The notes beneath the pieces were generated by a model. It searched no databases. It saw only the letters and a program-made list of their open reading frames with translations, and had not been told where the DNA came from. Of a stretch of 38,861 bases of DNA, positions 33,973 to 38,861 are shown in pieces (position 1 is the first letter of the stretch; each line of letters begins with the position of its first letter). A program made the translations under genes and the position numbers. Source of the DNA: a virus; IMG/VR virus record IMGVR_UViG_3300044716_000512, positions 1-38,861 of that record. One strand, 5' to 3'.

Positions 33973-34455
33973 ATGGCCAATATAGTACTTTTAAGTTGTT
34001 CTAAATCCAAATTAGACCACGCTGCCCCAGCACAAGAACTATATTCAGCCTCCCCAATGTTTAAAAAAACATTAGAATACGGTAAGTCTCTCAAACCAGA
34101 CAAAATGTACATATTGTCCGCTAAACATCATTTAGTACCCCTAAATAAAAAATTAGCACCATATGACAAAACATTGAAAGAAATGCCAGCAGATGAAAAA
34201 GAAGCTTGGGGTGAAGAAGTAGCAAAACAGATGAAATCATCTGGGATTGATCTTAAAAATGATAATTTTATATTTTTAACAGGTAACGAATATCTTAAAC
34301 CATTATTAAAATATATTCCTTCTGATCATGTATCTAAACCGATGGAAGGTAAACGTTTTGGTCAACGTTTAAGTTGGTTAAATTCTCAAATCCAAAACGT
34401 AAAAGAAGTAGTATTAAAAATTAAAAATATTTTAAATGAAATCTTTAAAAAATAA
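33973..34455 (+). CDS. DUF6884-like protein
   Basis: 160 residues. The N terminus (ANIVLLSCSKSKLDHAAPAQ, then ELYSASPMFKKTLEYGKSLK) and the central PDKMYILSAKHHLVPLNKKL ... LAPYDKTLKEMP follow the DUF6884 pattern I recall from phages and mobile elements, with a Ser-Cys-Ser-Lys loop and a Ser-Ala-Lys-His-His motif that may form an active site. The activity is not known to me. The C terminus (VLKIKNILNEIFKK) has a tag-like amphipathic helix. A 20-base overlap links it to the next gene. Confidence 0.78.
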   Translation: MANIVLLSCSKSKLDHAAPAQELYSASPMFKKTLEYGKSLKPDKMYILSAKHHLVPLNKKLAPYDKTLKEMPADEKEAWGEEVAKQMKSSGIDLKNDNFIFLTGNEYLKPLLKYIPSDHVSKPMEGKRFGQRLSWLNSQIQNVKEVVLKIKNILNEIFKK

Positions 34456-34675
34456 TATAAACGAATGTATTAAACTTTATCTTAATGATCTAAATGATTA
34501 TGAAGATGGAATTGAAGATATAATACTAGCAGAATATGTTTTAGGTAATTTTAAAACACTACTAACAGAATCTAACACAGATCCTAAAATCTTACTAGCG
34601 GAAGTTATCAATAACTCAACAACAGAACATAAACAAGTATTTAAAGACTTTTTAGAATATTTGGAAAATATATAA
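34436..34675 (+). CDS. Small acidic protein with LLTE site, unknown
   Basis: 79 residues. It overlaps the previous gene by 20 bases. The sequence is acidic and helical (SLKNNINECIKLYLNDLNDY; EDIILAEYVLGNFKTLLTES), with L-T-E at 43-45 in a helix similar to the tags on other genes, but in the middle of the protein. After it comes a second helix (KILLAEVINNSTTEHKQVFK). No enzymatic or binding motif. A small virion or regulatory protein is possible. Confidence 0.62.
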   Translation: MKSLKNNINECIKLYLNDLNDYEDGIEDIILAEYVLGNFKTLLTESNTDPKILLAEVINNSTTEHKQVFKDFLEYLENI

Positions 34676-34682
34676 CTTATGT

Positions 34683-34712
34683 TTGGCTTTTTATCTATAG
34701 ACGTTATCTTTA
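34683..34712 (+). promoter_or_regulatory. Bacteroidota-type promoter without hairpin
   Basis: TTG at 34683-34685, a 19-base spacer, then TATCTTTA at 34705-34712, upstream of the ATG at 34735. TTTGGC at -33 matches the other host-type promoters. Confidence 0.65.
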
Positions 34713-34734
34713 TAGTAAATAAAAAATAAAAGTT

Positions 34735-34971
34735 ATGAGTATTGATCCAACATTACAAACAAAAAAGTTTACATCACCTGACGGCACAGTTCGTTATATT
34801 AAAGATGGTAAATTACACAACTGGGAAGGACCAGCATTAATCACACCTGAAGGTAAAGAAGAGTATTATATCAATGGTACTCAACACACTAAAGATAGTC
34901 ATAAAAAAGCTAGAAAAGACGGAGTTGGATTGCCGTGGTATAAATCAGGTGTCGCAAAACAACGATTCTAA
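34735..34971 (+). CDS. Small MORN-like protein
   Basis: 78 residues. It carries a single MORN-like unit (RYIKDGKLHNWEGPALITPE, then GKEEYYINGTQH) with the YxxG/GPA pattern. The C terminus reads KARKDGVGLPWYKSG. Small proteins of this form are common in T4-like and marine phages, with no assigned activity. It is a single gene behind its own host-type promoter, separate from the tagged genes, so probably early or middle. Confidence 0.75.
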   Translation: MSIDPTLQTKKFTSPDGTVRYIKDGKLHNWEGPALITPEGKEEYYINGTQHTKDSHKKARKDGVGLPWYKSGVAKQRF

Positions 34972-34981
34972 TTTCTTTTGA

Positions 34982-34989
34982 ATATTTAT
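34982..34989 (+). promoter_or_regulatory. Putative late promoter element ATATTTAT
   Basis: In the 43-base gap before the tagged gene at 35015, ending 25 bases before its ATG. Confidence 0.5.
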
Positions 34990-35014
34990 TGTAAACATAC
35001 TAAAAAACAGGATA

Positions 35015-35482
35015 ATGAATAAAGAATTTCTTAAAATGCAAAAAATTGCTGGTTTAATCACTGAAGGTCAATATAAAAATAAATTAAGCGAAATTATAGG
35101 CGACATTGATGACACTCCACACCCAGATGGAGATTTTGACCCAATGGATTATGCTGACGACTATACCCCACCAGCATATGAAGCCATTAATGATTTAATG
35201 GATTATATACGCCAAGGTACCGGAGTTCGCGGTCAAATAAAACCATACCGTTCAATCTCTTGGCTACCAGGAGTATCAGCAGAAGATGGAGATATGGATA
35301 TGTTGACCTATAAAAAAGGAAAACAAGAAATAGCAATCGGAGCAGATGATGTATATCAAGACCCAAATGATGAGAATTTTAAATCATGGGTAATTGACTC
35401 AAACGATCCTGATCTTGATTTTGGAGAATATTTAACTTTTAATGAAGTAGTAGATGCTGTTTCAAATTGGTTAGAATCATAA
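35015..35482 (+). CDS. Acidic MQKIAGLITE-tagged protein, putative packaged
   Basis: 155 residues. MNKEFLKMQKIAGLITEGQY at 1-20 is almost the same tag as on the 19521 gene (I-T-E at 15-17), followed by an acidic region (DIDDTPHPDGDFDPMDYADD) and a folded C terminus (about 50-155) with DLMDYIRQGTGVRGQI and EYLTFNEVVDAVSNWLES. The pairing of a tag with unrelated downstream sequence supports tag shuffling. Predicted mature form after cleavage begins at G18. Function unknown. Confidence 0.75.
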   Translation: MNKEFLKMQKIAGLITEGQYKNKLSEIIGDIDDTPHPDGDFDPMDYADDYTPPAYEAINDLMDYIRQGTGVRGQIKPYRSISWLPGVSAEDGDMDMLTYKKGKQEIAIGADDVYQDPNDENFKSWVIDSNDPDLDFGEYLTFNEVVDAVSNWLES

Positions 35483-35506
35483 TCTAAAAAACATATTAAA
35501 TAAAAT

Positions 35507-35537
35507 TTGGCCTTCGGGCCATTTTTTATTATCTTTA
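35507..35537 (+). promoter_or_regulatory. Bacteroidota-type promoter, module 3
   Basis: TTG at 35507-35509, a 20-base spacer holding the hairpin, then TATCTTTA at 35530-35537, upstream of the ATG at 35552. An in-frame TTG at 35507 is part of the promoter, not a start. Confidence 0.72.
35508..35527 (+). terminator. Terminator hairpin, module 3 (UUCG loop)
   Basis: TGGCC-TTCG-GGCCA (35508-35521) followed by TTTTTT. Identical stem and loop to module 2. Confidence 0.88.
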
Positions 35538-35551
35538 TAAAAACAACTGTT

Positions 35552-36082
35552 ATGAAAATAGGATTTTGTGGGACAATGAGTGTAGGTAAGTCAACACTCG
35601 TACATGCATTAAAAGAATTACCTGAATTTAAAGATTATTATTTTGCTACTGAACGTAGTAAGTATTTACGCGATTTAGGTATTCCATTAAATACTGATAG
35701 TACATTAAAAGGACAAACAATATTCTTAGCTGAACGTTGTTCTGAATTAATGCGTGAAGATGTTATCACTGATAGAACAATTATTGATGTGATTTCATTT
35801 GCTAAATGTGCTAATTCAATTCATGATGAATACAAAGAAGCATTTGTTAAGTATGCTGCTCCATTAATTTGGGAGTATGATTATATATTTTACGTGTCAC
35901 CTGTTGGAGTTAGTATCGAAGATAATGGAGTAAGAGAAACAGATGCTGGGTATCGTAAACTAATTGATATTACTATTAAGGGTGTTATCAATGAAAATTT
36001 AAATCATATCCAAAACTTTGGTATTATTGCTGGCACTACTGAGGAGAGAATTAGACAAATTAAATCTTATTTGGGATTTTAA
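35552..36082 (+). CDS. P-loop kinase/ATPase (AAA_28-like)
   Basis: 176 residues from the ATG at 35552. MKIGFCGTMSVGKSTLVHAL is a P-loop (GTMSVGKST, 7-15), followed by ATERSKYLRDLGI and EDVITDRTIIDVISFA, where the D-R pair resembles nucleotide kinase and AAA_28-type proteins. The C-terminal ~40 residues form helices. A nucleotide- or NMP-kinase role is plausible; the substrate is not evident. It sits alone behind its own terminator-promoter module, so it is probably early or middle. Confidence 0.8.
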   Translation: MKIGFCGTMSVGKSTLVHALKELPEFKDYYFATERSKYLRDLGIPLNTDSTLKGQTIFLAERCSELMREDVITDRTIIDVISFAKCANSIHDEYKEAFVKYAAPLIWEYDYIFYVSPVGVSIEDNGVRETDAGYRKLIDITIKGVINENLNHIQNFGIIAGTTEERIRQIKSYLGF

Positions 36083-36083
36083 T

Positions 36084-36091
36084 ATATTTAT
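36084..36091 (+). promoter_or_regulatory. Putative late promoter element ATATTTAT
   Basis: Two bases after the kinase-like gene, 24 bases before the ATG at 36116; read as TAATATATTTAT. Confidence 0.5.
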
Positions 36092-36115
36092 CATCAAAAT
36101 CTAAATCCTAAAACA

Positions 36116-36727
36116 ATGAAACAACTTAATTTATTAAGACAAATTATTAAAGAAACCATCGCTGAGATGGATATTGATGAAATGGCTCGTCCTCCTAAAG
36201 GTATATCTTTAGTAGACGACTGGAAAGAAAAATTAGCCGATCTAAAATCAGCTGAAATGACAAGCCCAGAAGATGCTGTTTTAAAAAGTAAAATATACGG
36301 TAAGAAAGGTGAACTTATGAAAACCGTTAATGATATTACTACAGCTATGTCTGAAAAAGACGGTTCATCAAAAGGAATGATGACTAAGCAAAATGTAGCT
36401 AACTTAACTAGCCCTAAAGGAGTTGGAGACACAGCTGGTTTAGCTCAAACTTTTAAAGCATTAACAAAATTCGGAATCTTAGAACCATCATCAGGATATG
36501 TTCAAGCAGATGACGAAACTGGAGATATTACTGGAGATTATGAATTCAAAGCAAAACCAAAATCAGAAAACCCTGGTGCTAAAGGTCGTCCAAGAGTTGT
36601 AGATCCTGGTGTAAAATCAATAGGAGAGAAAATTGCTGCTAAATTCGCTAAAGGAATTACAGATTTCACAGATGAGGAAAAAGCATATATTATGAATCTT
36701 TCTAAGATGGCTAAATCTAAAAAATAA
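36116..36727 (+). CDS. Tagged protein upstream of the terminase, AT-hook-like
   Basis: 203 residues. MKQLNLLRQIIKETIAEMDI carries the amphipathic tag with I-K-E (11-13) and I-A-E (15-17). The body has two helical blocks and a KGRPRVVDPG segment (about 157-168), whose G-R-P-R core is that of an AT-hook. It ends in a Lys-rich tail (MAKSKK). Its position directly before the large terminase gene raises the question of whether it is the small terminase subunit, but no helix-turn-helix is obvious and the tag argues for a packaged DNA-binding protein. Uncertain. Confidence 0.7.
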   Translation: MKQLNLLRQIIKETIAEMDIDEMARPPKGISLVDDWKEKLADLKSAEMTSPEDAVLKSKIYGKKGELMKTVNDITTAMSEKDGSSKGMMTKQNVANLTSPKGVGDTAGLAQTFKALTKFGILEPSSGYVQADDETGDITGDYEFKAKPKSENPGAKGRPRVVDPGVKSIGEKIAAKFAKGITDFTDEEKAYIMNLSKMAKSKK

Positions 36728-36742
36728 TCTTAAAAAATAGTT

Positions 36743-38323
36743 ATGAGTGAATCCCCAAACATTAGGGAGATAATTCGTGAAGAGTTTGTAAAGTGCGCCA
36801 CTGATCCGGCGCACTTTATGAACAAATACTGCTTTATTCAACACCCACAAAGAGGTAGAATACATTTTAATCTTTATCCATTCCAAAGTAAAGTATTACA
36901 TTTATGGAGAGATAATCCATATAGTATAGTATTAAAATCACGCCAATTAGGTATATCAACACTAGCTGCTGGTTACTCTTTATGGCTTATGATGTTTCAT
37001 AAGGACAAAAACGTATTATGTATAGCTACTAAACAAGAAACTGCTCGTAACATGGTTACGAAAGTTAAATTCATGTTTGACAACCTCCCATCATGGCTAA
37101 AAATACCAGCAGACGAAAATAATAAACTATCACTACGTCTAAACAACGGATCACAAATTAAAGCCACATCTGCAAGTAGTGATGCAGGTCGATCAGAAGC
37201 AGTATCTTTGCTACTAGTCGATGAGGCAGCGTTTATTGAAGGAATTGGTGAGATATGGGCATCTGCTCAACAAACCTTAGCAACCGGTGGTGGAGCAATT
37301 GTATTATCTACTCCTTATGGTACTGGTAACTGGTTCCACCAAACATGGGTTAGAGCAGAAGCTCAAGAAAATGACTTTTTACCTATTAAATTACCTTGGT
37401 TTGTCCATCCTGAAAGAAATGAAGAATGGAGAAAAAAACAAGATGAATTATTAGGTGATCCTAGAATAGCGGCACAAGAGTGTGACTGTGATTTTAGTAC
37501 ATCTGGAGATATAGTATTCTATAGTGAATGGTTAGAATTTATTGGTCAAACAACTATTAAAGAACCATTAGAAAGAAGAGGAGCAGACCAAAATTTATGG
37601 ATCTGGGAACCGGCTGATTATACACGAGATTATTTAGTTACAGCCGACGTTGCTCGTGGGGATAGCAAAGACTTTTCAGCATTCCATGTTATAGACATAG
37701 CAACTAATACTCAAGTAGCAGAATATAAAGGACAATTATCACCTAAAGAATTTGGTTATTTCTTAGTAGCTATAGCTACAGAATATAATCAAGCTCTATT
37801 AGCTGTAGAAAATGCTAACATAGGATGGGCTACATTAGACTCAATACAAGAAAGAGGATATAGAAATCTATATTTTTCTCCTAAATCTGACACTAATGTT
37901 ACAGCTGAGACATATTTTAACAAATTTGAAAACCCAGACAATACTGTTCCTGGTTTTACAATGTCTATGAGAACAAGACCACTAGTAATTAATAAATTTA
38001 GGGAGTATATCGGCGATAAAAGCGTTACTATACAGTCTAAACGGTTACTAGAGGAAATGAAAGTATTTATATGGAAAAATGGTCGACCTGAAGCTCAATC
38101 GGGTTATAACGACGATTTAGTAATGAGTTTTGGCATAGCTATGTATCTAAGAGATACATCTTTAAAATTTAGACAGCAAAGTTTAGATCTTACACGAAAT
38201 ATGTTAAATAATATTACTTCAGCTAGGAATTCTTCTTTAGGTGCGTATAATACAGCGAGTCCAAATAACCCATATAATTTTAATGTTAATGGGCAACAGG
38301 AAGATTTAAATTGGTTATTTTAA
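36743..38323 (+). CDS. terL: Terminase large subunit, gp17-like
   Basis: 526 residues. ATPase domain: Q-motif YPFQSKVL (45-52), Walker A-like KSRQLGIST (65-73), Walker B LLLVDEAAF (156-164), and coupling motif LSTPYGTGN (188-196). In T4 gp17 the Walker A is SRQLGKT; here the usual Lys is Ile and a Lys precedes the motif at K65, a deviant layout also seen in lambda gpA. Nuclease domain: D302 in TADVARGDSKDFSAF, E356 in LLAVENANIGWATLD, D457/D458 in GYNDDLVMS. It translocates and cuts DNA at the portal, which is the next gene. A 10-bp GC-rich inverted repeat lies in its first 25 codons. Confidence 0.95.
   Translation: MSESPNIREIIREEFVKCATDPAHFMNKYCFIQHPQRGRIHFNLYPFQSKVLHLWRDNPYSIVLKSRQLGISTLAAGYSLWLMMFHKDKNVLCIATKQETARNMVTKVKFMFDNLPSWLKIPADENNKLSLRLNNGSQIKATSASSDAGRSEAVSLLLVDEAAFIEGIGEIWASAQQTLATGGGAIVLSTPYGTGNWFHQTWVRAEAQENDFLPIKLPWFVHPERNEEWRKKQDELLGDPRIAAQECDCDFSTSGDIVFYSEWLEFIGQTTIKEPLERRGADQNLWIWEPADYTRDYLVTADVARGDSKDFSAFHVIDIATNTQVAEYKGQLSPKEFGYFLVAIATEYNQALLAVENANIGWATLDSIQERGYRNLYFSPKSDTNVTAETYFNKFENPDNTVPGFTMSMRTRPLVINKFREYIGDKSVTIQSKRLLEEMKVFIWKNGRPEAQSGYNDDLVMSFGIAMYLRDTSLKFRQQSLDLTRNMLNNITSARNSSLGAYNTASPNNPYNFNVNGQQEDLNWLF
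36790..36817. repeat. GC-rich inverted repeat inside the 5' end of terL
   Basis: AAAGTGCGCC (36790-36799) and GGCGCACTTT (36808-36817) are perfect 10-base inverted arms with an 8-base loop. It stands out in AT-rich sequence and starts about 47 bases into the terminase gene. It could affect terminase translation or mark a DNA site; no function is shown. Confidence 0.6.
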
Positions 38324-38330
38324 TATTTAT
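38323..38330 (+). promoter_or_regulatory. Putative late promoter element ATATTTAT
   Basis: Begins on the last base of the terminase TAA stop, 12 bases before the portal ATG at 38343. It continues into TATAAATA, so this copy also contains the classical T4 late -10 sequence. Confidence 0.55.
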
Positions 38331-38342
38331 AAATAAAAACAA

Positions 38343-38861
38343 ATGGCAGATACTAACATTTTTACCCGACTAAGACGATTATTCTCAACTGATGTAATAA
38401 TTCGTAATGCCGGAGGAAACGAGTTAAAAGTAATGGATGTTAATACTATCCAAACAAGTGGAGAATACTCAAATAATTCTCTAATGGATAGATTTAATCG
38501 CATATATTCAACTAATAGCACATCACTTTACGGAGCTCAATTAAATCTTAACTATCAGTATCTTCGCCCCCAATTATACTCAGATTACGATGCTATGGAT
38601 ACAGATGCGATTATCTCATCAGCATTAGATATCATAGCAGACGAAAGTACATTAAAAAATGATATGGGTGAGGTACTTCAAATTAGAAGTAGTGATGAAG
38701 ATATCCAAAAGATATTATACAACTTATTTTATGATGTATTAAATATTGAATTCAATTTATGGTCTTGGGTTCGCCAAATGTGTAAATATGGTGACTTTTT
38801 CTTAAAACTTGAAATCACTGAAAAGTTTGGTGTATATAATGTTATACCATACACCGCTTAT
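38343..38861 (+). CDS. Portal protein, gp20-like, N-terminal part
   Basis: Open from the ATG at 38343 to the window end (173 codons). The sequence follows gp20-type portals: ADTNIFTRLRRLFSTDVIIR, then YSDYDAMDTDAIISSALDII, ADESTLKNDMGEVLQIRSSD, and FNLWSWVRQMCKYGDFFLKL. The 'YR..M...peI..A.d.i..e' equivalent is clear. The portal forms the head vertex through which the terminase packages DNA. In T4-like order the core proteins, the prohead protease (gp21) and the major capsid protein (gp23) should follow beyond this window. Confidence 0.92.
   Translation, partial: MADTNIFTRLRRLFSTDVIIRNAGGNELKVMDVNTIQTSGEYSNNSLMDRFNRIYSTNSTSLYGAQLNLNYQYLRPQLYSDYDAMDTDAIISSALDIIADESTLKNDMGEVLQIRSSDEDIQKILYNLFYDVLNIEFNLWSWVRQMCKYGDFFLKLEITEKFGVYNVIPYTAY

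Noticed and set aside
36116-36727. Small terminase subunit (gp16) upstream of the large one
   Set aside because: The position fits, but the tag-like N terminus and absence of an evident helix-turn-helix make this unsupported; left as an AT-hook-like tagged protein.
1-38861. tRNA genes, CRISPR arrays, integrase or attachment sites
   Set aside because: I found no clover-leaf candidates, no regularly spaced repeats and no recombinase-like proteins in the window; intergenic gaps are nearly all under 100 bases.

Overview
The window is a 38.9 kb stretch of an AT-rich tailed-phage genome (Caudoviricetes) with a T4-like myovirus core. The core is a gp25-like and a gp6-like baseplate wedge protein, a DnaG/gp61-type primase, a gp17-like large terminase and the start of a gp20-like portal. 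I place 46 genes, all on the + strand, tightly packed and often overlapping. I found no tRNA, rRNA, CRISPR array, integrase or insertion sequence. Three observations point to a Bacteroidota (flavobacterial-type) host. Five promoters have the form TTG-N19/20-TAnnTTTA, close to the Bacteroidota consensus. A 56-residue gene looks like the Bacteroidota histone H1/Hc1 family. Starts mostly follow A-rich leaders rather than clear Shine-Dalgarno sequences.

Layout. 1-14533: tail/baseplate and other virion structural genes, including one 1572-residue protein and two paralogous proteins side by side. 14554-16737: GIY-YIG endonuclease, primase and a Cas4/RecB-like PD-(D/E)XK nuclease. 16770-27974: a long run of mostly small accessory proteins. 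These include a HExxH protein, zinc ribbons, a Dps-like helical protein, an H1-like protein, a second PD-(D/E)XK protein, a cupin-like protein and an 805-residue membrane-anchored protein with an OmpA-like region. 28037-32841: auxiliary genes behind host-type promoters (FAD oxidoreductase, BAHT-like O-glycosyltransferase, VWA metallopeptidase-like protein, MoxR-like ATPase), followed by an unknown gene at 32846. 33973-36727: small genes including a DUF6884-like protein and a P-loop kinase-like protein. 36743-38861: large terminase and portal (cut by the window end).

Two promoter classes appear to divide the genes. An ATATTTAT element sits shortly upstream of structural and accessory genes (putative late promoter). 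A TTTGGC...TATCTTTA/TATTTTTA promoter precedes the auxiliary genes; in three places a UUCG/UUAG-loop terminator hairpin lies exactly between its -33 and -7 boxes.

The best candidate for an undescribed system is a set of about a dozen otherwise unrelated proteins. They share short amphipathic peptides, mostly at the N terminus and sometimes at the C terminus, ending in (L/I)-x-E. One subclass reads F-x-(K/R)-M-Q-K-(L/I)-A-G-(V/L)-I-T-E. T4 capsid-targeting sequences are short N-terminal peptides cleaved by the prohead protease gp21 after (L/I)-x-E, so I propose these are head-packaged cargo proteins. This is an inference that virion proteomics could test.
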